The notes below the pieces were generated by a model, which made no database searches, was not told the origin of the DNA, and saw only the letters and a program-made list of their open reading frames with translations. The translations under genes were made by a program, and so were the position numbers. A DNA stretch of 32,592 nucleotides from Opitutia bacterium (GTDB lineage: Bacteria; Verrucomicrobiota; Kiritimatiellia; CAIQIC01; Lenti-01), in the NCBI GenBank assembly GCA_009928955.1, contig SABN01000001.1, positions 75,994 through 108,585 of the forward strand, written 5' to 3'. Of the stretch, positions 1 through 7,217 are shown piece after piece (positions within the stretch are counted from its first letter, which is position 1; each line of letters opens with the position of its first letter).

Positions 1-207
1 GCCGAACCCGTCCGTCCACATGACCCACAACCCGCCCAGTTGGCGCAGCAATTCCCGGCATTGTCCCCGGTCCAGCCGGTACGGCTGCGACATCGGACCG
101 ACCGGCACTATCCACCGATCCTTGCGGGCGAACAATTGGCCATCGACCCGCGCGAACCGGCGGTTCTTTGCGCGCATCATCTCGGCGTGTGGATCAACAT
201 ATCCCAT
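1..207 (-). CDS. Unidentified protein, N-terminal part, cut by window edge
   Basis: This open frame starts at ATG 205-207 and runs off the left edge, giving 69 residues with no stop. It begins MGYVDPHAEMMRAKNRR and later has the stretch RWIVPVGPMSQPYRLDRG followed by GGLWVMWTDGFG. I do not recognise the family. The residue mix is that of a soluble protein, with no signal peptide or membrane segment in the visible part. It starts 38 bases after the methyltransferase stop on the same strand, so it is probably the next operon member. A purine-rich GAAAGGCGGA lies about 7 to 17 bases upstream of the ATG. Its place after a FemAB-like gene and a methyltransferase suggests another glycan-modifying or acyl-transfer protein, but that is a guess from context. 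Confidence 0.5.
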   Translation of the reverse strand, partial: MGYVDPHAEMMRAKNRRFARVDGQLFARKDRWIVPVGPMSQPYRLDRGQCRELLRQLGGLWVMWTDGFG

Positions 208-245
208 GCCGCGGTCCGCCTTTCGAGAACGTGAAAGAGTCCATC

Positions 246-1007
246 CTATTTCGCGCAGACAAAGTAGAGGTGCCCGCGCAACGGCAGGCCCCGCAGCAGG
301 CGAGCCGCCGCCTGCATCGTCCCGGCCGTCACCTGTTCATCGGTGCCCACCGCGACGACCTTGAACCCCGCCGCCGCCAGCATCGCTTCGGCCTCCGCCA
401 TCTGGTACCAATAGACATGCGGAGACCGGTCGAGCAGGGCCGCCCAGTTGATCCGGCCGCCCAGCTTCAGCCAGGGCTGATATTGAATGCTCATCCGCGA
501 AAAGCGCAGCGCCCGCAAGAGCCGGATCCAGCCCATGAACCATCGGTAGGCCGAGCTCGCCCCCCGCGACTCCGCGCACAGGAACGAAAAGAAGGCCGTG
601 CCGCCCGGCCGCAAGATCCGGAAGGCTTCCCGCACGGCCCGGCCCCGCCCTTCTTCGGATTCGATCAGGCTGATGATTTGCTGAAGATAGATGATCTGCT
701 GGAATTTCGCATCGGGATAATCCAGCCGGGTCGCATCCATCACCGCGAAGGAAATCTTCCCGCTGACATCCCGCTTCCGGGCCTGCTCGATGAATTCCGG
801 GACATAGTCGAAGCCCCACAACCGAGAGCATCCGCGTTTTTGCAGCTCGAGCAAGATCCGCCCCCCCGAGGTGCCGGCCTCCACGGTGTCGGCGTCGGAC
901 GCCAGGTGCTTTTCGAACAGGATCCGTTCGGACGGAATGAGCCCGCCGCGATGGGCCCAGCTGTCGAACTCGACCGTGCTATACACTTCCTTGTTGTCAT
1001 CCGGCAT
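246..1007 (-). CDS. SAM-dependent methyltransferase (class I), 253 aa
   Basis: The protein looks like a class I SAM-dependent methyltransferase. Near residues 43-68 it has a motif I-like stretch, VEAGTSGGRILLELQKRG, followed by the acidic end of strand beta2 in WGFDYVPEF. Further on come AVMDATRLDYPD (motif II region) and FRILRPGGTAFFSF (motif III, LRPGG). No membrane segment is evident. I place the start at ATG 1005-1007, because a perfect AGGAGG lies 6 bases upstream (1014-1019). A start 21 bases further upstream is possible but has no such site and would bury this one. The acceptor is unknown; in this locus it could methylate a sugar hydroxyl or carboxyl of the glycan. A gap of 123 bases separates it from the FemAB-like gene, the longest in the operon. 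Confidence 0.8.
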   Translation of the reverse strand: MPDDNKEVYSTVEFDSWAHRGGLIPSERILFEKHLASDADTVEAGTSGGRILLELQKRGCSRLWGFDYVPEFIEQARKRDVSGKISFAVMDATRLDYPDAKFQQIIYLQQIISLIESEEGRGRAVREAFRILRPGGTAFFSFLCAESRGASSAYRWFMGWIRLLRALRFSRMSIQYQPWLKLGGRINWAALLDRSPHVYWYQMAEAEAMLAAAGFKVVAVGTDEQVTAGTMQAAARLLRGLPLRGHLYFVCAK

Positions 1008-1130
1008 GGGGGACCTCCTTGGGCGCAATGCGAGCGGGATTCCGGTTCGAGGAGCGCGCCGCGACGCGCCCGAAGAGGGCCTGGGCGCGCGGGGATCGCG
1101 CCGGCCGCCGTTCCGTTGATCTTCCGAGCG
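1008..1130. other. Longest internal intergenic gap (123 bp), GC-rich
   Basis: This gap between the FemAB-like gene and the methyltransferase is very GC-rich. It contains short self-complementary GCGCG/CGCGC blocks at about 1062-1080 and 1083-1105 that could fold in RNA. There is no T-run that would make a factor-independent terminator and no convincing -35/-10 pair. Apart from the methyltransferase ribosome binding site I see nothing functional. A 63-codon frame crosses it but has no ribosome binding site. Confidence 0.4.
1014..1019 (-). promoter_or_regulatory. Strong ribosome binding site (AGGAGG) setting the methyltransferase start
   Basis: The minus strand reads AAGGAGGTCC here, a full match to the anti-Shine-Dalgarno sequence, 6 bases before ATG 1005-1007. 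Most genes in this operon start at overlapping stop codons and have weaker sites. The strong site fits independent ribosome loading after the 123-base gap. Confidence 0.75.
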
Positions 1131-2102
1131 TCAAAACCGGTTCCTCCATCCCGGAAACATCTTCAGCCCCATCTCCACCGGCAGCCACGCCTTGTTGACG
1201 GTGAAAAAGGGCGTCAGCCGGCCGCCGAATCCGCGGAAATAGCGCTCGATCGCGGGGATGACGGAGCCTTCGAAGTCGAAGGTCTCCAGGCCGATCTCCC
1301 GCGCGCGCAGGATCGCCTCGAACATGGCCGCCGCCCCGGCGCCATGGTGGCGCTCCTCGGCGCTGTATCCGCCCAGCAGATAATAGGCCGTCGTCGCATC
1401 ATGAACCACGAAACAGGTGGCGATCGGACGGTCGCCCCGATAGGTGGTGAACGCAAAGCTGTTGGAAGGGGTCGCATAGCGGAACAGGATCGCATCGAGC
1501 CCGGCTTGGTCGACCCCCTTCCGCTGCCTCCGGAAAGTCGCCAGGACCAGATCCCGCACCTCTTCCATATGGGCCGCCGCCGCAGTGCGCAAGCCGTCCC
1601 GTCCCGCCTTGGTGAGGTTCTTGCGCCGTTCCGACGACATCTCCTTGAGCATCTGCTCCGGCGGAGTCGACAGGTCCAGCACATAGGTGTAATTCGGAAC
1701 GACCTTGTACCCGCGCCAGAAGAACGGCAACGCATCCGAGACGTTCCGCTCCAACGGCAGCATGCAGAGGGCCGCCCCTTCCGCTTCGATCTGGCCGATC
1801 ATCCCCTCCAGCGCCTTCCGCCGCTCTTCCAGCACCGCCACCGGATGTTGTGATTTCACATCGAGGAAGGGACCGCAGGTCGGCGTGAACGGCGCCCGCC
1901 GGAGGATCTTCAAGCCCCATCGGCGCTCCCGGTACAGCGAAAAGCCGCCCACCAGCGTCCCCCCCTCGTCGAAAAGGCCAAAGGCCCGCATCGAGTCGCC
2001 AAACAGCGACAACCAGTCCCGCCGGTTGAACAGCATCCCCTGCCGAACCGCCACCTCATCGTAGGCGGCCCAATCGGCTTCCTCAATGGCCCGGACCTTC
2101 AT
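1131..2102 (-). CDS. FemAB/GNAT-like acyltransferase, 323 aa
   Basis: This is a protein of the FemAB-related N-acyltransferase fold, the type often found in exopolysaccharide loci and sometimes called a peptidoglycan bridge formation or BioF2-like acetyltransferase. The typical C-terminal signature is visible at about residues 273-300: FDFEGSVIPAIERYFRGFG, then GGRLTPFFTVNKAW. The middle has the family-like stretch MSSERRKNLTKAGRDGL (about residues 155-171), and YYLLGGYSAEERHHG precedes the last helix. No membrane segment or signal peptide is seen. The ATG at 2100-2102 follows a purine-rich GGAAGGGGAA on the minus strand, and the upstream glycosyltransferase ends 37 bases before it. FemX-type members move amino acids from aminoacyl-tRNA, while other members use acyl-CoA; I cannot tell which applies. 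A role in adding an acyl or aminoacyl group to an amino sugar would fit the locus. Confidence 0.75.
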   Translation of the reverse strand: MKVRAIEEADWAAYDEVAVRQGMLFNRRDWLSLFGDSMRAFGLFDEGGTLVGGFSLYRERRWGLKILRRAPFTPTCGPFLDVKSQHPVAVLEERRKALEGMIGQIEAEGAALCMLPLERNVSDALPFFWRGYKVVPNYTYVLDLSTPPEQMLKEMSSERRKNLTKAGRDGLRTAAAAHMEEVRDLVLATFRRQRKGVDQAGLDAILFRYATPSNSFAFTTYRGDRPIATCFVVHDATTAYYLLGGYSAEERHHGAGAAAMFEAILRAREIGLETFDFEGSVIPAIERYFRGFGGRLTPFFTVNKAWLPVEMGLKMFPGWRNRF

Positions 2103-2139
2103 CGCGATTCCCCTTCCGCATGATCCAGGGTCCGCGCCC

Positions 2140-3306
2140 TCATCGAAGCACCCGGCGGTACAAGTCCAGCAGCACGGGTTCCATATGTTCCCACCGATAT
2201 TTTTCCCGGGAAAGCGCGCGGGACCGCGCGGCCATCTTCGCGGTCCCCGCCCGGTCGGAAATCATCTTTGAAATCGCCTCCGCGCACGATTCCGGCGACG
2301 TGGGATCCATCAGCCGGGCGCACCCTTCCCTTTCCAGGATCGCGAAATGCGATTGCGGATAAGCGGGTCCGACGACGGGCAAGCCGTAGAGCAGGTAGTT
2401 GAAGCACTTGTTGGGCGCGGCGATTTGGTGGTTCGGCGAAGGAAGGAAGCAAATCAACCCGATGTGGCAGGGCGAGATGGCCCGGCCCACGTCTTCATAG
2501 GGCAACCAGCCCGTCCGGACGATGACCTTTTCGAGGCGGTGCTTCGCGATGAACGACTCGAGCCAGGTCTTTTCGTCGCCAAACACGTCTCCGACGATCT
2601 TCAGGACGACCCGATGTTTCGCGGACAGGAGCCGAACGGCTTCGGCCATGGATCGCAACCCGCGTTCGAAGGTCAGGCTGCCATCGTGGCACAGGACCGT
2701 CTCCTCCCCCCAGTCCCGCTCCCCGCACTCGCCGAAGATTTCCACGACCGGCACGTTGAGGATCGTCGCCACCCGTTCCGGGCCGAGGAGGGAGGAAAGA
2801 TACTCCGAAATGGCCTGACTGGCGCCGATGGCGCCGTCGCACCGCGCCACCCAGCGCCGCTCGAGGGCGCGATAGGCCGCCATCGCCATCGGCCAGAGCG
2901 GCCGCGGAAAGCGGACGGCCGCCACCCCCGCCCACAGCTCGTGGCTGTCGAAGATCACCTTCGCGCCGGCGCGCCGCTTCGCCCGGAGGGCGGCCACCAG
3001 GGAATCCGGCTCGTGGGCATGCACCACGTCGCACCGCTGATCGACGATCGCCCGCTCGAGTTGGCCCAGGGTGAAGGCGCGGTCTTTCAGCCGGCCGCCG
3101 CCCGCATAGGTGGCGAACCGAACCCCGTCGGGCTTGGCGGGAGGCTTCTTGCCGCGGGCGCACAGCACCACGACATCGGCCCCGGCCTTCGCCAAGGTGC
3201 GGGCCTCCTTGAAGAAAATGCGGTCGTCGTCCGCCGGATGGCCGCTGGTGGCCATGCAGACCCGAATTCCCCGCAAGGCAGTTTCGTTTGCGATCACATC
3301 CGTCAT
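2140..3306 (-). CDS. Glycosyltransferase, GT4-like GT-B fold, 388 aa
   Basis: This is a cytoplasmic GT-B glycosyltransferase expected to use a nucleotide-sugar donor and add a sugar to the lipid-linked repeat unit. The N-terminus has the signature SGHPADDDRIFFKEARTLAK, seen in one subgroup of family 4 enzymes. Next come DVVHAHEPDSL and VIFDSHELW in the acceptor domain. The C-terminal domain has IVGDVFGDEKTW and the segment PNKCFNYLLYGLPVVG, which aligns with the donor-binding helix. The usual E-x7-E pair is not obvious here. Two starts are possible. ATG 3316-3318 lies 10 bases after the WbpG stop with GGGTG too close to it; ATG 3304-3306 has the same GGGTG at about 9 bases and is preferred. 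Donor and linkage are unknown. Confidence 0.85.
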   Translation of the reverse strand: MTDVIANETALRGIRVCMATSGHPADDDRIFFKEARTLAKAGADVVVLCARGKKPPAKPDGVRFATYAGGGRLKDRAFTLGQLERAIVDQRCDVVHAHEPDSLVAALRAKRRAGAKVIFDSHELWAGVAAVRFPRPLWPMAMAAYRALERRWVARCDGAIGASQAISEYLSSLLGPERVATILNVPVVEIFGECGERDWGEETVLCHDGSLTFERGLRSMAEAVRLLSAKHRVVLKIVGDVFGDEKTWLESFIAKHRLEKVIVRTGWLPYEDVGRAISPCHIGLICFLPSPNHQIAAPNKCFNYLLYGLPVVGPAYPQSHFAILEREGCARLMDPTSPESCAEAISKMISDRAGTAKMAARSRALSREKYRWEHMEPVLLDLYRRVLR

Positions 3307-3328
3307 GTCACATTTCACCCGACGGGAC

Positions 3329-4474
3329 TCACTTCAGAAAACCGGCGCGGCGCAGCATCCGTTGCCCGGCCGACATGAGCTTGGCCATCCCCAGCGCTTG
3401 GGCATATTCATCGTGCCCATGGAGCGGAGCGGCCAGGAGTTTCTCCCATTCGTCCCGCGCCATCCCCAGCTTCTTCAGGATCAGGTCGCGATCCTCCTGC
3501 ATCATGGCCTCGGTGTAGGGCGTCTGCCGCATCTCCTGCAGGGCCTCGGCGCGCGTGATCTGTCCGCACAGGATCAAACTGGAGAGATGGGCCAGCCGCT
3601 TGTCATAGCCATATCGCGTCGGCAACCACCACCCCTGGAAAAAACGGGTCCAGCGCGATTCGAAATGCTTGCCCCCGTAATATTGCCAGTCGAATTCGCG
3701 CTCCAAGGTCCGCATGGCGTCCGCCTTCACGTACGGCAACAGATTCAGCGGCTTCACCACGCGGATGCCGCGCAGCAAGGTGTACTCCAACCCGAACCGC
3801 GCCCGGCTCATGCGGGGGAAGGTCCCCAGCGGCCGCTCTCCGTGCTTCCGATGGATGGCCAACATGTGGCGCCAGTCCATGGCGTCGTAGCCCCAGGCCG
3901 GCGGCAACACGGATTCGCAGGCGAAATTGTGTCCGCTCAGCACCCACTTGATCCGGTGCTTGGCCGCCAAGCCGTAGAACGCCGCGAAGATGACATGGTC
4001 TTGGGGAATGTCCTGATCCGGAACCCCGGCGCGCAGAAACGCCCGCTGGAGATCGGCCATTTCATCCCAGTCGATGACCACCGTGAACAGGTCGAAGCCG
4101 CAGGTCTTGACGATCTTTTCGATGTTGCGCACGGCGATGTCGGAGTTCCATCCGGCATCGGTATGGACGATCAGGGGCCGCAAGCCTTCCCGCTTCGCGA
4201 TGTGGGCCAGATAGGAGCTGTCCACGCCGCCGCTCAGCCCCAGGGCGCAATCGTAGTCCTTGTTCTTTCCGTCCTCCTTGATGCGCCGGATCAGCGCTGC
4301 GAAGGCGGCGGGATTCCCTGCGGGACTCCAGCGCGGGAGCACGACCTCCCGGTAATACCGGACCCAGCTGGAAACGCCTTGGTCGTCAAACGTGATTTCC
4401 GGATCCGTGGTGTCCATGAGGGTCGTCGCGCATTGGCGATACCCGGGTTCACCCGAACGAATGATTCCATTCAT
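3329..4474 (-). CDS. wbpG: N-acetyl sugar amidotransferase, WbpG/PseA-like, 381 aa
   Basis: This is a PP-loop ATP pyrophosphatase of the N-acetyl sugar amidotransferase family. It would adenylate the acetamido group of a nucleotide sugar so that ammonia supplied by HisH/HisF turns it into an acetamidino group. The ATP-binding loop is intact: LGLSGGVDSSYLAH, with SGGVDSS at residues 81-87. Family landmarks MDTTDPEITFDD (20-31), VHTDAGWNSD, WVLSGHNFACES and DWQYYGGKHFESRWTRFFQ are all present. An oddity is that the zinc-ribbon cysteines usual around MDTxDP are mostly gone: only C15 remains, in QCATT, and the second pair is replaced by GVSSWV. The start ATG overlaps the hisF stop by 4 nt (ATGA, 4471-4474), so the two are probably translationally coupled. 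In Pseudomonas aeruginosa O5, WbpG works with HisH2 and HisF2 in making the 3-acetamidino sugar. Confidence 0.92.
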   Translation of the reverse strand: MNGIIRSGEPGYRQCATTLMDTTDPEITFDDQGVSSWVRYYREVVLPRWSPAGNPAAFAALIRRIKEDGKNKDYDCALGLSGGVDSSYLAHIAKREGLRPLIVHTDAGWNSDIAVRNIEKIVKTCGFDLFTVVIDWDEMADLQRAFLRAGVPDQDIPQDHVIFAAFYGLAAKHRIKWVLSGHNFACESVLPPAWGYDAMDWRHMLAIHRKHGERPLGTFPRMSRARFGLEYTLLRGIRVVKPLNLLPYVKADAMRTLEREFDWQYYGGKHFESRWTRFFQGWWLPTRYGYDKRLAHLSSLILCGQITRAEALQEMRQTPYTEAMMQEDRDLILKKLGMARDEWEKLLAAPLHGHDEYAQALGMAKLMSAGQRMLRRAGFLK

Positions 4475-5238
4475 GATATTCCTATTTCCTTGAGCGTGGC
4501 GGCATAGGCCGGATAGGTGATCAGCACCGCGCGGTGCTTGCCCGTGAACACGAAGAAGCTGCCCGCCGCGACGGCCGAGGCATGGCCCTCGTGGATCGCC
4601 GCCCGGAAATCGGCCAGCGAACCGGCGCCGCCGCTGGCGATCACGGGAACATCCACGGCATCCGCCACCCGGCGGATCATCTCCACCTCATACCCCTGCA
4701 TGGTCCCGTCTCGGTCGATCGAGGTCAAGAGGATTTCGCCGGCGCCCATGTCGGCGGCCCGCTTCGCCGCCTCGACCGGATCCATGCCCGTCCCCGTCCG
4801 GCCCCCGTCGATGAACACTTCCTGCCGGCCGAACAGCCGACGCCGCACGTCGATCGACGCAATCACGCTCTGCGCGCCGAACTCGCGGGCGGCCTTCCGG
4901 ATCAGCTCCGGATCCCTCCAGGCCTGCGTGTTGACCGACACCTTTTCGAAGCCGGCGGCGAACAGCCGGCGCATGTCCTCGAGGCTCCGCACCCCCCCCC
5001 CGTAGCCCACCGGCATGAAGCACTCCCCGGCCAGATCGCGGAGGAAGTCGAACCGGGGCGGGCGGCCGGCGCCGGTGGCCTCGATGTCCAGGATCATCAG
5101 TTCGTCGGCTTCCTTCTCGTTGAAGAGGCGGACCGTGTTGAAGCAGTCGCCCAGATAGACGGGATCCTTGAACCGCCTGGTTTTCACGAAGCCGTTTCCG
5201 CGGAGCAGCAGGCAGGGGATGATGCGGGTGATGGCCAT
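4471..5238 (-). CDS. hisF: HisF-like ammonia-channelling subunit of the sugar amidotransferase, 255 aa
   Basis: The protein is a (beta/alpha)8 barrel of the HisF family. I place the start at ATG 5236-5238, MAITRIIPCLLLRGNG, with GGGAGCGG upstream; the resulting 255 residues match HisF length. Phosphate-binding and barrel motifs are clear: MPVGYGGGVRS (75-85), ASIDVRR, FIDGGRTGTGMD, TSIDRDGTMQGYE and PVIASGGAGS. In histidine biosynthesis HisF uses two catalytic aspartates, D11 and D130. Here D130 is kept (IASID) but position 11 is Leu (IPCLLL). That pattern, and the neighbouring wbpG, mark it as the paralogue that delivers ammonia to a sugar amidotransferase rather than a histidine enzyme. A run of ten G residues (4992-5001) encodes the conserved GGG and could be prone to slippage. 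It overlaps wbpG by ATGA; hisH ends 17 bases upstream. Confidence 0.93.
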   Translation of the reverse strand: MAITRIIPCLLLRGNGFVKTRRFKDPVYLGDCFNTVRLFNEKEADELMILDIEATGAGRPPRFDFLRDLAGECFMPVGYGGGVRSLEDMRRLFAAGFEKVSVNTQAWRDPELIRKAAREFGAQSVIASIDVRRRLFGRQEVFIDGGRTGTGMDPVEAAKRAADMGAGEILLTSIDRDGTMQGYEVEMIRRVADAVDVPVIASGGAGSLADFRAAIHEGHASAVAAGSFFVFTGKHRAVLITYPAYAATLKEIGIS

Positions 5239-5255
5239 GCGGAAACCGCTCCCGG

Positions 5256-5897
5256 TCAAGTCGGACGCCAATCCATGAAATGACGGAACAACTCGATGCC
5301 GAACCGGTGGCTTTTCTCCGGATGGAACTGCGTTCCGAGAATGTTGCCGCGGCACACCGCGCTCGTGAACTCCACCCCGTGCGACGTTGTCGTCAGCACA
5401 TCGTCCGGATTCCGGCAGACCACATGATAGGAATGGACAAAATAGAAGCGGCGCTCCTGGTCCGGATTGGAAAACAATGAGCTGGGCTTGCGCACGCGGA
5501 CCGCGCTCCACCCCATGTGGGGGATTTTGAGCCGGGTTTCTTCAGATCCAAACCGGAATCGAATGGTGTCGGCGTCCAGCCAGCCCAGCCCCGGCTCGCG
5601 CCCCTCTTCGCTCCGGGCCGAGAACAACTGCATGCCGAGGCAAATCCCCAAGATCGGCGTCCGATCTCGCAACACCCGCTGGTTGAGCGCATCGAAATAG
5701 CCTTGGTCCCGCAACTTCCTCATCCCGGCGTCGAAGGCGCCAACCCCCGGCAAAATCAATCGGTCCGCCTTTCCCAAATCAGCGGGGCTCGACGACAAAA
5801 GAACCTGGGCCCCGATTTTTTTCAGCATGTTCATGATCGAGCCGACATTGCCCATGCCGCAGTCTACCACCACCACTCTGTTGGGTTCAATCGTCAC
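5256..5897 (-). CDS. hisH: HisH-like glutamine amidotransferase subunit, 213 aa
   Basis: This is a class I (triad) glutamine amidotransferase of the HisH family, which hydrolyses glutamine and passes ammonia to the HisF barrel. The nucleophile is C86 in GICLGMQLF, and the other triad residues are H192 and E194 in TQFHPEKS. The N-terminal strand VVVVDCGMGNVGSI and the oxyanion region LPGVGAFDAGM are typical. The start codon is GTG (5895-5897), overlapping the stop of the upstream glycosyltransferase as GTGA. It is followed after 17 bases by hisF and then wbpG, which is the gene trio known from O-antigen loci that make acetamidino sugars. There is no sign of other histidine genes, so a role in histidine biosynthesis is unlikely. 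Confidence 0.94.
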   Translation of the reverse strand: MTIEPNRVVVVDCGMGNVGSIMNMLKKIGAQVLLSSSPADLGKADRLILPGVGAFDAGMRKLRDQGYFDALNQRVLRDRTPILGICLGMQLFSARSEEGREPGLGWLDADTIRFRFGSEETRLKIPHMGWSAVRVRKPSSLFSNPDQERRFYFVHSYHVVCRNPDDVLTTTSHGVEFTSAVCRGNILGTQFHPEKSHRFGIELFRHFMDWRPT

Positions 5898-7141
5898 ACG
5901 GTCCGTTCCGGGCCGCCGGCCCGCGCGGGAAGACGATCCGACGGGTCCACCAGCGACTCATAGATCCGAATGTGCTCCCGCGCATTGCCCGCCCAGCTGT
6001 GCCGGGCCCGCACCCGCTCCCGGCCGGCGCGCCCCATCCGCAGCGCCCGTTCGCGATCCTCCAAAAGGGTGCGCAGGTGGAGTTCCAACGTCTGGGCATC
6101 TTCCGCCTCGAAGAGCAGTCCCGTTTCGCCATGCGCCACGGCCTCGGGAATGCCTCCCGCCGTGGTGGCGATCACCGGGAGCCCCGTCGCCATGGCCTCC
6201 AGCACCACATTGGGCAATCCTTCGGCGTGCGAGGGATGCAACAGGATATCCGCGGCGCGCAGATAGTCGGCCACCTGCGGATTGGGAACGACGCCCGGCA
6301 GAAGGATCCGGCCGCCCCCCCCCAGCCTTTTGCCAAGCGCTTCGAGATCGGCGCGCATCGGGCCGCCCCCGATGGCCACCAGCCGGACCTCGGGATGATC
6401 GCGCCCCACCCGTTCGAACGCCTCGATCAGCTCTTTCACGCCTTTTTCCGGAATGAGAGACCCCACCGTCAGCGCCACCGGCCCCTCGACGGGAAGCCCC
6501 AACGCCGCCCGCGCCCTTGCCTTGTCCGCGCACGGCGAGAACAGCTCGGCATCCACTCCATTGTAGACCACTTCCGCGGGATCGCCGTTCGCCGCCAGCG
6601 TGGCGGCCTGGCGGGCGAGGTCCTGGCTCACGGCGATCAGCCGATCGCAACCCCTCGCGGCGAACCGCGCCGCCTTCCGCGCCAACGCGCTCCGGCGGGG
6701 ATAGGTGTGCACATCGCTTCCGCGGGCGGACACGACGACTGGCGTTTTCAGCACATGTCCCGCCACGACGGCGGCGAATCCATCGGGCGTCAACGTATGG
6801 GCATGGATGATCTGGAAATCGAAGGTCCGCCGAACGGACCGCATCGCCCAAATCAGGGGGGCCACCAGCAAGCCGGCCCCGAACGGCTGCAGAACCTCTG
6901 TAGGCGGATGCGGATAGGCCACCCGCCGGATCGCCATGCCGTTCCAAGCGGTTTCCCGGGCAATCGCACGGTACCGCCGCCACTTCTCCTTCCACCCGAG
7001 ACATCCCGGAGCCCAGGGAATCGGCTGCAACACGCGGACCTCCGCCCCCTGATCCATCAACGCCTTCACTTGGTTGTAGATGAAGACATCGTCGGGTGCG
7101 AGCGAAGAGGGAAACATATGGCTGACGACCAAAATGCGCAT
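5894..7141 (-). CDS. Glycosyltransferase family 4, 415 aa
   Basis: This is a GT-B retaining glycosyltransferase of family 4. The acceptor domain opens with MRILVVSHMFPSSLAPDDVF and contains IIHAHTLTPDG (111-121) and VVSARGSDVHTYPRR (137-150). The nucleotide-sugar domain has VVYNGVDAELF (191-201), TVGSLIPEKGVKELIEAF and the donor-binding HPSHAEGLPNVVLEAM with the E-x7-E pair at E307 and E315. I choose ATG 7139-7141, because AGGA lies 9 bases upstream. An ATG three codons earlier has AGGA directly against it. The frame stays open much further upstream, but that part is antisense-like filler and overlaps the ATP-grasp gene. The gene ends in a GTGA overlap with hisH. A run of nine G (6315-6323) lies in the GGGG loop near residue 274. 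The sugar transferred is unknown. Confidence 0.9.
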   Translation of the reverse strand: MRILVVSHMFPSSLAPDDVFIYNQVKALMDQGAEVRVLQPIPWAPGCLGWKEKWRRYRAIARETAWNGMAIRRVAYPHPPTEVLQPFGAGLLVAPLIWAMRSVRRTFDFQIIHAHTLTPDGFAAVVAGHVLKTPVVVSARGSDVHTYPRRSALARKAARFAARGCDRLIAVSQDLARQAATLAANGDPAEVVYNGVDAELFSPCADKARARAALGLPVEGPVALTVGSLIPEKGVKELIEAFERVGRDHPEVRLVAIGGGPMRADLEALGKRLGGGGRILLPGVVPNPQVADYLRAADILLHPSHAEGLPNVVLEAMATGLPVIATTAGGIPEAVAHGETGLLFEAEDAQTLELHLRTLLEDRERALRMGRAGRERVRARHSWAGNAREHIRIYESLVDPSDRLPARAGGPERTV

Positions 7142-7217
7142 GGCCGTCATTCCTGCGCCCCGGCGGAGACCGCAAGATCGCCCGGCCCGGAAGCCCTGCG
7201 GAAGAGGGAGGCCGCCG

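Noticed and set aside
1062-1105. Possible terminator in the GC-rich gap
   Set aside because: Self-complementary GC blocks exist but there is no T-run after them on the minus strand, and the operon appears to continue.
997-1188. A 63-codon minus-strand frame in the 1008-1130 gap
   Set aside because: It overlaps both neighbours, lacks a ribosome binding site and shows no conserved pattern.
5239-5511. N-terminal extension of hisF by 91 codons
   Set aside because: The extra part overlaps hisH in another frame and has no homology; ATG 5236-5238 gives the normal 255 residues and has a ribosome binding site.
4471-5897. Histidine biosynthesis genes
   Set aside because: HisF lacks Asp11, no other his genes are present, and wbpG follows directly, so this is the sugar amidotransferase set.
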